Positions 34,242 to 46,317 of a stretch of DNA of 64,000 bases are shown one piece after another. The notes beneath the pieces are model-generated. The model did not search any database. It was not told the origin of the DNA and was given only the letters and a program-made list of their open reading frames with translations. A program made the position numbers and the translations under genes. Where the stretch lies: contig CM046444.1 in assembly GCA_025506515.1 (NCBI GenBank), positions 77,309,533 to 77,373,532 on the forward strand. The letters run 5' to 3'. Source of the DNA: Flaveria trinervia (lineage: Eukaryota > Streptophyta > Magnoliopsida > Asterales > Asteraceae). How positions within the stretch are numbered: the stretch's first letter is position 1; every line of letters begins with the position of its first letter.

Positions 34242-35701
34242 AATAAGTGATAACATTATATCTCAGCTTATGCAGATTCTTAGAAGCATGATAAGTCCAA
34301 AATCTGTCAAAATTGGGAAACTTGTATCAATGGTGACATACAAGTCAATCCAAGCAAGAATTGGCAACTTCAACAGCCAACTTCATAAGAAAAATCAATC
34401 AAGGACACCTCTTCATAAGATGAATAATCAATTCAATCACATTAACTTTTGATTAAGTTCAAAAGCTAATGCAGGTAAGTGCATTAGTTAATGCGGGTAA
34501 AGGTAACCCATGCATGTAACTAATGCGGGTAACAATATTTTTTTAAGTGCAACTAATGCGAACAATGATTTTACTCTACCGCATTAGTGTGCGAAGAAAA
34601 TGTGGAATTTACTCTACCGCATTTGATATAGTTGCACAAATGCTGATTGACTTTGTTCTGTCGAATTTGCTATTGTGTACAAATACGGATATGATAAAAC
34701 AAGTAACTCTACCGAATTTGTTACAATAAATGCTGAAGAACACAATCACACATTATTCTTCGGCATTTACTACAACACAAATGCGGACAGCCAAAGGTTT
34801 CAAGTTTAGCTTCCGCATTTGCAACAGCACACATATGAGGAAAGAATAAAAATAAGAAACAAAACTTCCGCATTTGCAACAGTAGTGAAATGCGGACAGT
34901 CAGTCAAAAGTTTGTCCTCCGCATCTGCTACAGTTAACAAATGCGGATGACCAAAAGTAGTCAAATGCAGACTATCAGTGTCAAAAGTTTGTCTTCGCAT
35001 TTGCTATAGTCAACAAATGCGGATGACCAAAAGTCAAACAAATTAACCTTCAGCATTTGCAACAGTGGTGATTGTATCTACTTTTAAACCTGTAAAATTT
35101 TTCAAAATGTATTATTTGACTATTTAAAGGAATTCAAACGGGTCATTTAATACTTTTCAAATTTGAGAGACTTTATAGTGAGACGAGCGCAAACATACAG
35201 TACACCATCTTCAATCATCATCATCATTATAAACATTCAAAGGTTTTCATGAGAATCTACTCAATTGACTTATGATATCGATTCTGAAACAACATAAGGT
35301 GAAATTTTCATAAGAAGTTTAATCAAAACCTAAGTTTCAAAATGATAAACCTAAATCAATCAAGAACCAAATGATATGGAAGAACACAAAAACATGTTTC
35401 GTTGATGTAACATAATACACCTTTTCGACATCAATGAGCATGAAAACCAATAGAAATTCTTGTCATCATGAAAATCTTGATATTCATGTTCGTTGTAAGA
35501 ACAGAGCATGTCCAAATTACACATTCGAAATAACTCAATTAAACAATACCTCTCTAATGGTTCAAACATTGAAACTGTGATTGTTAAATGACAAATTCAC
35601 CATTTGCCATAACAACAATTCAACATAAATAACAAGCAGTCTTCCTTGTCAATTTAAAGTCAAAACTAATAACTAACACACATGTCTCTTGTGCAGATTA
35701 C
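34242..35701 (+). repeat. Spacer of C, second part, with CCGCATTTG inverted-repeat array
   Basis: Non-coding. From 34460 to 35070 the motif CCGCATTTG and its complement alternate. Perfect or near-perfect stems: TCCGCATTT 34867-34875 / 34888-34896; 34918-34927 / 34938-34947 (one mismatch); CGCATTTG 34996-35003 / 35014-35021. Units of about 80 bp with TCAAAAGTTTGTC repeat in tandem. The stretch resumes the sequence interrupted at 20618 and leads to ORF3 of C. Confidence 0.75.
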
Positions 35702-36340
35702 ATGGCAAATCTTACATGGCCAAGCTCCATAACATCAACGGTTATTTAAACCCTGATGTGCCTGAAGCCGAAGGACTTAGAGATATGATATGATTCTTAT
35801 CTACCACAAGGGTGGCATATGCCATGACTGTGAGACCAACAACCTATGATAATCCCATCAAGTTGTTTTGGGAATCAGTTGAGGTAGTTGAAGTTGATGG
35901 TGTGAGAACACTAATTGGGAGAATCAACAATGAGCTCACTCTAAGGAACACATAGGACTCTGTTAGAAGATGTCTACAATTCGGTGAGAATGCTAATCAT
36001 CCTCTTGAATTAGATGATGAAGAAATAACCACATTTTTCACTGAAATTGGTTATGAAGGGAGTTGTGAAGCAAAACAGATAGTCAAAGGATTAGTGGATC
36101 TGCCTTGGAGGTTCCTAATTCATATGTTCTAACACTGTTTGTCAAAAAGAAAAACAGGATAAAATGACATTCCAGTCCTCACATCTTGTGCAATATGTGC
36201 TCTCTGCACCAACAGACCGTTTAATATGTCTGCATATGTGTTACTACAATCCTTTTAGCACACATTATTCAAATAATGTTAAAAAGGAAGGGGTCAGGGA
36301 AGGTTTCTCATTTGGACCATATCAAATGGTTCAAGTGATG
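35702..36340 (+). pseudogene. ORF3 of copia C, N-terminal remnant
   Basis: ATG at 35702 (MANLTWP), then after a shift AKLHNINGYLNPDVPEAEGL, VAYAMTVRPTTYDNPIKLFW and DLPWRFLIHMF before a stop and HCLSKRKTG. These match the third ORF of D, E and S1 in order and spacing. It sits about 2.5 kb of spacer after C's RNase H, as in D. At least four stops or frameshifts break it. It fades near 36340 into sequence typical of element E, so the C-terminal two thirds are gone. Confidence 0.65.
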
Positions 36341-36750
36341 AAAAAGGGAAAGCTTGTTTCCGAAGCAAGGCTGCTTTCAAAAGAAGATTCTTCTTCAGAA
36401 AGGAAAAAGGCTTCGAAGCTAAGGCTGTCAAGACTTAGAAGAACAAAAAAGTCCTCTTGAAACCATCCCAGAAGAAGACTGCTTGGGAAGAAAAGGTGGG
36501 AAGGCTTCTTCTGAAAAGAAAGAAGCTTCGGAAGAATGCCAAGCTACAAAAGCTTCAACAAGCTCATCCTCCATGATCAACCAGTGATGGAATGGAAGAT
36601 CAAGGAAGATGTTGTAGCCCAAACCTCTTCTTCAAAGACATCCATTGAACCCGCATGCATAAATCTTGGTTCAATTATGTCATTATCTTTGGAAGAACCT
36701 AAGACCAATAAAGCTTGGGTTTTTGATCGAAACTAATCATCTCATCTTAT
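36341..36750 (+). pseudogene. Gag C-terminal remnant of E
   Basis: A Lys/Ser-rich, frame-broken stretch (KKASK, SSEKKEASEE) with repeated TTCCGAAG or TTCGGAAG at DNA level, ending KTNKAWVFDRN before a stop at 36734-36736. The KAWV ending just before protease matches the Gag end seen in C (MAWVPYSN) and S1 (KKFWVSKAN). No zinc knuckle remains. Confidence 0.55.
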
Positions 36751-38625
36751 GTGCAGGGACATCCATATGACAAGAATAACAACATTTGGATTGTAGATAG
36801 TGGATGCTCCAGGCACATGACAGGGAACAGATCTCTCCTTCAAAAATTTCAACATTATGATGGAGGTCATGTCCAGTTTGGAGGTGAGGCCGGAGGATAT
36901 ATTTCTGGCAGAGGGAGTATATCCAATGGTAAATTAAAAGTTGACAAAGTTCATTTTGTCAAACAGCTTGAACACAATTTGTTAAGTGTTTCTCAATTCT
37001 GTTATCAAAAGCACCAAATGCTTTTCACAAAACATGAGTGCATTATCCTCAAACCAGGGATGATAATTCCTCCGGAATTGGTGCTTCTTAGATCTCCCAG
37101 GAAAAGGGATATGTACAAGCTTGATATGAACAATGCTTCTCCAATGGGAGGAGTATCATGCTTTCTTTCCAAAGCTGATGGTGATGAGTCAACACTATTG
37201 CATAAACGAATGTGTCATGTAAATTTTAAGACAATGAATAAATTGGCTAAAAATAACGTGGTACATGGTTTGCCTAAAAAGGAATTTTTCTGCAAAGATA
37301 ATTGTGTTGCTTGCCTGAAAGGTAAACAACACAGGGCATCTCATAAATTCAAAGCTGTTAACTCCATCACCACCCCATTACACTTATTGCACATGGATCT
37401 ATTTGGTCCCACAAGTATAATGAGCATTGGAAGGAAATCATATTGCCTTGTGATAGTTGATGATTTTACAAGATTCACATGGGTATTCTTTTTAAGAACT
37501 AAAGATGAAACTGATGAAACATTAAAGTCTTTTATTCTTAAAATAGAAAATCAAATTGATCACAAGGTTAAAATAATTAGAAGTGATCAAGGGACTGAGT
37601 TTAAGAACTTTGTTCTTGACTCATTCTGTAACTCAAAAGGGATTGCCAGACAATATAGTGCTCCCAGAACTCCTCAACAAAATGGTGTTGCTGAGAGGAG
37701 GAATAGGACACTTATTCAGACTGCTCGAACTATGTTAGCTGATTCAAAGCTACCTCTAACATTCTGGGCAGAGGCAGTCAGCATTGCATCCTATGTGCAG
37801 AACATAGTTCTTGTAGTTAAGCCCCATGGAAAAACCCCTTATGAGCTATAGAACAAGAGGCCACTGTTCATTGGCTTTCTAAGGTCCTTTGGCAGCAGGT
37901 GTACCATACTTAACACAAAGGAAAATTTGGCAAAATTTGCTGAAAAGTCGGATAATGCTATCTTTGTTGGATATTCTTCTAGCTCCAAAGCTTACAGAGT
38001 ATACAACATTAAGAATCAACAATTTGAGGAGTCATCCAATATAGTTGTTAATGAGCACACTCCTTGTGTTAGGGGGAATGGACGTGATCAAATCTTTGAT
38101 TGAGAATTGTTTCCAAACCATTCTAAACCCTCTTGTGAGAATGTTTCAGTTAGGATAGGTGCTCAAAATGATGCTCATGCTACTGCTAATGATCAACTGT
38201 TTGAGCTTCCCAGACCTAGACCAAATTCTCCAAGTGCTGCAATACACCAAGCTTCCATTATTCACAGATCCGATAGTCTAACTATATCAGGGAATAGTGA
38301 AGCTTCAACATGTGAATCGCCTACTGAGCCTCAAAACACATCAGGTGATCCACCACAACACCAGGCAGAAGGAAGTAGTATTTTGAAGGAACATGCAACT
38401 GTTAATACTACTTCACAACCAACTATTGATGATGTTTCTCATTCATTCAGTCAGTCCTCATTGAATGACTTTGAAACAACAACTGGACAGAGTGTTCTAG
38501 TTCCTGAGCAGAATATGTCTAACGTGGATCTATCTCTGCAACTAGAAGTGATTCCTCATCTTAGGATTCACAACACTATGAGGGTATGAGAATAAGAGGA
38601 CAGACTCATCAAGGAAATGTCTGCT
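36751..38625 (+). pseudogene. Protease and integrase of E
   Basis: An open frame of 366 codons (36751-37851) covers protease (IWIVDSGCSRHMTG, DSG at 36796-36804), the gag-pre-integrase region (LLHKRMCHVN, CVACLKGKQHRASH) and the integrase core with a full triad: Asp in HMDLFGP (37395-37397), Asp in RSDQGTEF (37585-37587) and Glu in NGVAERRNRT (37693-37695). The zinc-region His reads LLHKRMCH where relatives have LWHRRLGH. A stop at 37849-37851 cuts it before the FVGYSSSSKAYRVYN block; a stop at 38101-38103 and the Ser/Thr-rich linker 38107-38589 follow. Confidence 0.88.
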
Positions 38626-40154
38626 TGTACTCATGCTTTCTATCTCAGATGGAACCCAAGAAGGTGGAAGATGCCTTGAAAGATAGTAGCTGGCTTGAAT
38701 CGATGCAAGAGGAGCTGCTTCAATTCAAGAGATAGAAGGTATGGAACCTATGTCCGCTACCATCTGGTCAAGTACCTATAGGCACCAAATGGGTTTTCAG
38801 AAACAAGAGAGATGATAGAGGCTTGATCATCAAGAATAAGGCAAGACTTGTTGTTCAAGGATACACTCAAGAGGAAGGAATCGATTATACTGATGTCTTT
38901 GCACCGGTTACAAGACTTGAGGCAGTTAGGATCTTCCTTGCTTATGCTGCATCCAAGAACTTCACAGTATACCAACTTGATGTCAGGTGTGTATTTATAT
39001 ATAGGGATATAGATAGGGAAGTCTATGTGTGCCAACCTCCAGGATTTGAAGATCTACAGCACCATAACTATGTGTGCAAATTGGATAAACCTCTATATGG
39101 GCTGCACCAAGCACCTAGGCTGTGGTATGAGACTTTGTCTCAGTTTCTTTTGAAGAATGCCTACACTAGAGGTACCATTGATAAGACTCTCTTGATCTAT
39201 AAATCTGGAAAGGACATTTTGCTCGTACAAGTCTATGTTGATGACATCATATTTGGTTCCTCAAATGACCAAATGTGCAAGGAATTTGAGAGCATTATGA
39301 AGAAAAAGTTCGAGATGAGCTCCATGGAAAAATGGACTTTTTCCTTGGAATTCAGGTAAAGCAACTGAAGGAAGGGTTCTTTATTAATCAATCTAAATAT
39401 GTCTCTGATATCTTACAAACATTTGAGATGAAGGATTGCAAGCCGGCCAAGACACCCATACCTAGAACCATAATCTTTGTCCTGACCTTGAGGGGGAGGA
39501 TACTGATCAACATCAGTATAGGGCAATTATTGGTTCTCTCATGTATCTAACAGCCAGTAGACCTGATATCATGTTTGCTACTTGCATTTGTGCAAGATAT
39601 CAGGCTCCTCCAAAGGTGTCTCGCCTAGCTGCTCTTAAGAGAATCCTCAGATACCTCAAAGGAGCACCTAAACTAGGTCTCTAGTATCCCAGAAACAAGG
39701 ATTTCAATCTTTATGGATACTTTGACAGTGACTATGGAGGCTGCAATGTTGACAAGAAATCAACATCAGGAGGATGTCAATTTCTTAGTGGAAGGATCAT
39801 GTCATGGCAATGCAAGAAATAATCCTGTGTCTCTACATCAACTGCTGCTAGCTACGTGCTCAACTGCTATGGATTCAAAATCAGATGTTAGACTATGGAT
39901 TTAACTTTATGAGTACTCCTATCCATATTGACAACAACAGTGTTATCTCCATTACTGAAAGTCCGGTGAAGAACTCCAAAACAAAGCATATTGACATTAG
40001 GTATCATTTCATTAGAGACATTCATGAGAAAAATCTAATGAAGCTAATCAAAGTTGATTCAAATGAACAATATGCTGATCTATTTACCAAAGCTTTTGAT
40101 GAACAAAGGTTCAAGTATCTCATAACAGCTATTGGGATGATAAACATTGATTAA
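38626..40154 (+). pseudogene. Reverse transcriptase and RNase H of E
   Basis: RT spans 38650-39470: SSWLESMQEELLQF, a stop, then 38823-39359 open (NKARLVVQGYTQEEGIDYTD, KPLYGLHQAPRLWYE, YVDDIIFG with YVDD at 39234-39245). A shift near 39340 leads to DFFLGIQVKQLKEGFFINQ. RNase H spans 39510-40154 in three frames (SLMYLTASRPDIMFATC, FDSDYGGC, HIDIRYHFIRD, YADLFTKAF), ending GMINID. A deletion near 39850 removes the AEAEYIA region between TSTAA and the following block. The catalytic boxes survive but the frame does not. Confidence 0.87.
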
Positions 40155-40795
40155 TTTGATCTCTTTTGAAAACCTTTATAATATGTAAGTCTTGTGTCAA
40201 TACAATTTAAGCCCTGTTACAAGAAATTCTCTCTGAAATTTTCTAAGTGTAAATTCCTTCCGAAGAGAAATTAACCTTCGGAAGACATTCTCATATCTTC
40301 CGAAGCAAAATTTCTCAATGGATAACTTTCTTCTCGGAGGAATTTTTGGCTTCAAAAGAAGCGATTGAATGTATATCAGATCTACTTCCGAATCTTACAA
40401 ATTCTCTATTCGGAAGCATCTCTAACCTTCAGAAGCAAAGTTTTGGCTTCGGAAGTAAGAATTGCCTTCGGAAGACAAGTTACCTTCGGAAATGTTTTAC
40501 ACTCGGAAAAGAGATTTTACTATGTAACGTAAATTTCTTCGGCCCCACACTGTAAAAAGCAAAGATTTTGTTAATGATGTCGAATTATTTAACTGATTTT
40601 AACCTTACCGCCACTGTCATTTCATCCACTAAACCATCACATCACCTTATCCTTACCCCTATTATCGCCCTTCCATAATCTTTTAAATAATCTCGACTAC
40701 TAAATTTCATTTTCTTATTTGCAAATTTTATTGCCCTAGAAATTTCTCCTCTCCAACTTTACCCCAGCTCAAATCATCCCCATTCACCTTTCCAA
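40155..40795 (+). repeat. Spacer of E with CTTCCGAAG palindrome array
   Basis: Non-coding. CTTCCGAAG / CTTCGGAAG and variants recur between 40255 and 40545; the clearest hairpin is 40257-40265 with 40276-40284 (perfect 9 bp, 10-base loop). The same motif fills the first third of E's LTR (45065-45330) and appears in the coding parts near 36360-36540 and 42770-43230. Confidence 0.75.
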
Positions 40796-43700
40796 ATGGC
40801 ACTCAATCCTCAGCACAACCAAGTCGCACTTCTTGATTCTTCAAGAGATGTTGACTTCTCAAACATCATCTCCTTTCTAACCCAATCTTCTTACTACACC
40901 ACTCTAACTGTACACCCCACAATTTTCTCAAACCATATGTCGGAATTTTGTGCAAATGGTCAGATTGAAACCCTAAATGGGGTTCGTGTCATTCGATCGA
41001 GTATCTGTGGCCAGGAGTTCGTCATCTTTCAACGGATTATCAGGGAGCATCTAGAGCTTCATGATGAGGGTGCTCTAACGGAATTCCCCAAAGCAGATTT
41101 GGACAATTCTTATCTCCAAATGGGATATGGTGGAGACGTTAGCAGGTCAACTGTCTAAAAATTTAACTTCTCTTACAAATGGAAGTTCCTGCTGCATGTG
41201 GCTCTTCACTGCTTGGCGAATAAATATGGGGGATGGGATCAAATCTCATATGAACTTGGGTGCCTAGTTCATGGGTTGGTGAAAAGCCACCCCTACAACT
41301 ATTCAAGATTTGTGCTGATTAACCTCATGGGAAATCTTCAAAAGGACACATTCTTCATGTATCCTAGGTTTCTCCAGCACATAATCAACTGCAAGCTGGA
41401 CCAGAGCAAGCTTGTCTGTATAGCTATTCTGACTGCTACTCAAATGAGGCCAACCATCTTCAAGACTTTGAAGAGAATGTCTACCAACTTCACCGGAAGA
41501 GATACTGCACTTCTTCTAGGTATGATTGAGCCAATGGCTCCTGGTGACATCCCTGTTAACCCCACACGTGACGAACCCACACCAGCAAATCTACCTTATC
41601 CAACCATTACCTTTACTTATCAGAGACGTCCCAAACGAACCCTTGTTCAATCTTCTCTGATTAAACAAGCTCCTCATGTTCTAAACAAAAAGGCTAGAGT
41701 GGAACAAAGGGCTCCCACTCAGCTTGAGGTCCAACCATCCTTCACAATTGACCTCAATATGGGTCTTGAGTCTCCTCAGTCTCTGACCAATGAGCCCGAA
41801 ACCCAAGCTGAAAGCCCTCAGGGTGAGTCTCTATACTCCCCTGAGCAGCCAAAAAGGACAGCCCTATCACAGGCTCAATGCCTTTAGACATTGATCAAAG
41901 TCCCAGGTCATTAGGTTTCACTTCCATATCCTCTACTGACTTTTAATTGTAGCTGATGAAGAGGTTATGTATCTTAAGGGAAATGAAGTTGATCCACAAC
42001 ACCCTCTCAAGGATCAATAGAACCCGGAGAGACCTCTTATCCCTAGCCCCCATGAGCAAACCTTTACTGAGGTGAGTCCCACTTATGTGATGTAGATTCA
42101 GCTGCCACTACTAAAGGAGTCTCAATGGATCCTCAGGACAGTGGTAACATCACTGACATTGAATCTACGGCAACCATGCCCTTTGATGACTCTGAAAGAG
42201 ACATCTTTCAGCAAGAGAAACCAGGGTGCCAAGAAACCATATCTGGTGGTGAGGATGAACATACAAGGTATGTTACCTCATCTCCCCGTGATTCTTCAGA
42301 AGAAGATGAGCGAAGAATGCAACTTACCATTCAAGACCTACTTTCTAAAGTCTCAAATCTTGAATCCAAGGTTAGGACTTTAGAGGATAGGTCTGCCACT
42401 CAGCAACTTCAGATTGAAACTCTCAAGGCAAAACTAGCTGAGAAACAGATTGAAAGGTATGTTAGGCATGTACCACTCAGGTCTCCTTGACCTCTTCCTC
42501 TAGCTCATCAAGCTCTCAGGATGATGCTACCAAAAAGGGGGAGATTGTTCGGTGACAAAGTCAAAGACAAGAGGAAACCCAAAGTGAAGCTCTCACTTCC
42601 TTGAGATCAAAATATCCTATGCAACAAGCTTCAATTTTCCCTGAGCCTCCTCCTGTTGTCACTCAAGTGGATCAAAGGATGCTCCAAGATCTCAATAGGT
42701 TCTTTAACAAGTTCCTATTGGAATCTCTTATAGAACAACCAAGTCCTGGTATGTCTGTGATCTACTTCGGCGCTCAAGAGCTTCGAAGGCTAAATGCACC
42801 TTCTACCACTATTGAGAAGTTGGTCAACCTAAGGTCCAAGAGGAACCTAATATTAACTTCGAAGGGGAAACAAGGACTGATGGCCCTGCAACTGAAACAG
42901 TTGGGACATATAGTGCATTTTCATAGACTTCCAAAGCACAATTCAAAGCCTCAGAAGAACAATTTCAAACATCCGAAGCTGAGATTGCTACTTCGGAAGG
43001 ACTATTCTCATTATCCGGTGATCTAATAGTCACAGATGCAATCCTGGAACTTGCATCTGAGGTTAATAGGGAGGATTTTCTCACCCAACCTTTAGCTCTA
43101 ACATCAGCATTAACTCCAGCGCCCATCTCTACTACTCAACCTGAATCTTCCATCCAAGAACCCCAAAGTCTAGTACTTCCAAAGACATCAAAGGAAAGAG
43201 GAAGATGACTTCGGAAGAGCTTCAGAAGGAAGAAAGGTTGGAGAAACTCAAATGAAAAGGTAGGTTGACAACTAGAAAACTGCTAGCTGCAAGTACCAAA
43301 GCAACTACAGCCAACCAGTAGGCGGTCAACAACCGAAAAAGGCTAGAGATTATCGATAGACTTGTTAGTCTAGAAGCTACAACTGAAGTTGTACTCCTAT
43401 TACCATTAGAGGAGTTAATAGAGCTAGAAAAGGTAACCTTGCTTCTAAAACAGAAAAAAGAAGAAGCTGCAAGGTTGGCCTTAGAAGAAGAAAGGGAGAG
43501 GAAAGAAAAAGAAGCTGACCTATAGCTCAGGAGGGAAAGGATAACTTTCCTAACCTCCAAAGGTTTCTCTCAAGAAGAATATCTCCACATAACAATGATA
43601 TGATCTTATGGCTCTTCAACAAAGAGCAAGATCAAATAGAGAAAGAGAGAAACAGAGCTGAAAGGGAAAAGCTACTTCAAAAGAAGAAGAAGGAAGAGGA

Positions 43701-44968
43701 AGCAGGACTGACTGCCACCAAGAAAATAGGTGAGAAGGCCTAGATGAAGAGCTATCTCAAAGCTCATGGCTTCTCTGGCAGGCAGGTGGGTCCTATGTCA
43801 GAAAAGACTCTCCAGCGACATGTTAGTGACATAAGGCTGACATTCGCGCAGGGAAGAGGAAGGAGATGTTTAGAAAGGGACAGGGGATGACCTTCAAAGA
43901 AACCACTCAACCAAACTCCAAACCCAACCACAACCTAAACCTATACCCTTTTCACTCCCCATCTAACCGAACCAACCACAGAACCATACACCCCTGAACC
44001 TACACCATCACCCCTACCAACCCCTTCACCTCAACCACCTAAACTACTCATCCTCCAACCCAAAACTCTAGCTAGAACCCAAACACCTCAACCTACCCAT
44101 CAAACCATCCCCTCAGCCTTCTAAACATCTCTCCTTAAGAGAATTCAAGGCAGTCAAGACAAAGCTCATTAAATGCACAACTCTGAGCGATATCTCCTGT
44201 GAGGAGGATTCTGTCAATTTGACCTATGTTGACGGATCCTCAAGTTCCCTCACTAGAGATCAATTTCTTGATCTGCCCAGAGGAACGTTGGACCAAGCTG
44301 CAAATCTCCTTGGCCTCAATTCAGACACTTTAAATGAGGAAGAAAAGAAGTTAAGGAGAAGGCTTGTGACTTTACTCGATACCAAGAAAAGCGACCGGAT
44401 GCCAAGACAACCTCTTGCACCTAGAAAGAAGATCATCCAGTGGAGGTTCGAAGACTCTTCTCACAACTTTGTTGTTGAAAGAGAGAATGGAGAGCTCAAC
44501 AGGCTGAGTACCTCATCTCTGCTACACTTAAGCATATTTGCATTGCTGAGTTAGCAGAGAACACATTCTCCAACCCTTCAAACTCTGATGTAGTTCCCCA
44601 TATCAGAAATCATCTAAACAACCTTCATATGGCCGAGCTAACTGCTAGAAGCAAGGTTGAAGAAGAGTTGAAACTGAGAGAGGAGGAGGAAAGGAAGGAT
44701 CAGCAACCAAAGGCAAAGCCTTTTTACAAATGGTTGAAGGTCCTGAACTTGAATCCATAGTTAGATGGGAGTATGACTATAACTCCCGTCAACTAACTCT
44801 TTTCATGGGGGACACAACAAAGGGTATAAGTCATTCAGAGTGATAGACTAGATCTCCTATCCACTAATGACTTGTACAAGCTTCTCAGCACCACTTCAGG
44901 GAAGAACAAAGAGACAGACAAATATCTTTTGTCCCTGGTGCTGAAAGCTTTGAGAAGCAGAAATAAGT
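40796..44968 (+). pseudogene. ORF3 of E
   Basis: Starts MALNPQHNQVALLDSS. The N-terminal domain has YYTTLTVHPTIFSNHMSEFC, a stop at 41156-41158, then YKWKFLLHVALHCL and DTFFMYPRFLQHII (41198-41887). A Pro-rich acidic part and a coiled coil (42300-42460; LLSKVSNLESKVRTLEDR) follow, then a Lys/Glu-rich helical stretch (43240-43760, KEEEAGL region) and a C-terminal part (44219-44960) ending in a stop at 44966-44968, about 20 bp before the PPT. About 1,390 codons, many breaks. A PPT-like AAAAAGGGGGAGATTG lies inside at about 42532. Function unknown; homologous to ORF3 of S1, C and D. Confidence 0.75.
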
Positions 44969-44988
44969 GAGGTTTTGGTAGCATCAGC

Positions 44989-45000
44989 CTAGGGGGAGTT
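44989..45000 (+). promoter_or_regulatory. Polypurine tract of E
   Basis: CTAGGGGGAGTT directly precedes the LTR start TGTAGGATC, the primer for plus-strand synthesis. Confidence 0.85.
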
Positions 45001-45864
45001 TGTAGGATCTAGAAAGGCCGGTGCAACCAAAACCAAGTCACTTAGAATATTTTGGTACAACAAATAAAGGACTTCCGAAGCTAAGTGTGGAACTTCCAAA
45101 GAAAAAAGGAGCTCTTTTGAAGACAAAGTGTAAAACTTACTTCCGAAGGAAAAATTCCAACTTCCAAAGACAAAGAACCTACTTCCGAAGTTCAAGACTT
45201 AGAAAGAAAGATCTGAAGTCAACTTCCGAAGTACAGAAGTCCTCAAGCCTCAGAAGTATAGAAGCCTCTTTCGAAGTATAAGTGGCTTCAGAGGAACTTG
45301 TTCTTCCGAAGCCAACTTATCTTCGGAAAACACTGCTATTATCCAGTGGACATAAGTATGGTCTCCTTGACACTCCACTGCAAATCTCTGAGATATTGCA
45401 TGGCGTTTTCTCAAAAGCCATGTAGTTGACCATACTTTAATCCACTATTTACCTTTTTATGTTAGTACAGTTTCCATCTTTAGTCGGTGACAAAAGGTAA
45501 GTCATGGACACATCATGACTACCATATCTTAGATAATACTTCATCTAAGATACCTTAACTTTAGCATTGTAGTATACGCTTTAGTCTTAGGTTTCCAGCT
45601 GGTATCAAAGTATATCCGACTGTAGGATCTAGTTTATATAGTTTCTCATTGTAACTCATGTATTATGCTTGTAAGAGTCTTGTAATATCTTGAGTTGAGA
45701 AGTAATATGTACAAGTGCCTTGAAAATTTATTTATGTGTGTTCCTTTACTACTTATTATATTATTATCAACTCTTGTAAAAGACTTTACTTCACCTGAGT
45801 TGAGTGTTTCTATAAGTGAGTTTGAGAGAAATCCAAGTGTCTAAGTGACAAACCTGATCCTACA
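45001..45864 (+). repeat. 3' LTR of E (864 bp)
   Basis: Starts TGTAGGATC and ends GATCCTACA, a perfect 9-bp terminal inverted repeat. 45060-45330 is dense in CTTCCGAAG motifs. The small open frames inside (44989-45195, 45021-45281) are chance. Confidence 0.88.
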
Positions 45865-46266
45865 TCCTTCAAACCCGGTTGCTACAAGTTCACACCTAGA
45901 AACCCACTAAAAACACATACCTGAACACATATAATCACACATAAGCGTAAACCCGAGGATGAAACCGGTCAAGAACATCATAAACACGTGAATTCTTACC
46001 TTGAATTCGAATTCTTCTTGTTCTTCTTTCTAAAACCGAGAGTTCTCTGATGTACTTGCTACTTTCTCTCTCTAAAATCCGAAGATTTGTGATGTGTGTG
46101 ACATATGGGTGGCCATACCACCTTTTATACCCATTTTTCAAAGATTTTGTCCTTTTGGACAATTTTTACCCCTTAACTTGGATAAAACATATTTTCTTTC
46201 TTTTTCTTTCCTCTTTCCTTACTTTATTCTTCTTTCTTAGACTTAATAAAATAACCTAATGTTACA
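45865..46266 (-). repeat. Left (3') LTR of gypsy G, last part
   Basis: TCCTTCAAACCCGGTTGCTAC through to TAATGTTACA matches 53166-53560. It ends exactly before the PPT of G. It completes the LTR begun at 7752-9113, minus about 545 bp. Confidence 0.88.
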
Positions 46267-46280
46267 AGTCCACCCCCTTA
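46267..46280 (-). promoter_or_regulatory. Polypurine tract of G
   Basis: The minus strand reads TAAGGGGGTGGACT just before the LTR start TGTAACATT. Confidence 0.85.
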
Positions 46281-46317
46281 AATAGGTTTCGTCCCCAAAA
46301 CCTGTTATTCCTCAAAG

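Larger units (their letters stand above)
36341..45864 (+). mobile_element. Copia element E, 5'-truncated, with 3' LTR
   Basis: Gag C-terminus, protease, integrase, RT, RNase H, spacer, ORF3, PPT and 3' LTR lie in order on the plus strand. There is no 5' LTR, primer site or gag start; the 5' end fuses with C's ORF3. The 3' end enters gypsy G's left LTR at TCCTT (45865-45869), which corresponds to 53166 in the right LTR, so E originally inserted there. Confidence 0.85.

Noticed and set aside
42532..42545. PPT-like AAAAAGGGGGAGAT as an LTR border of E
   Set aside because: No LTR follows; the true PPT and LTR are at 44989-45864 with a clear terminal inverted repeat. The tract is within ORF3.
43222..43560. 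Minus-strand Ser/Leu-rich frame
   Set aside because: It is the antisense of the Lys/Glu-rich helical part of ORF3 of E.
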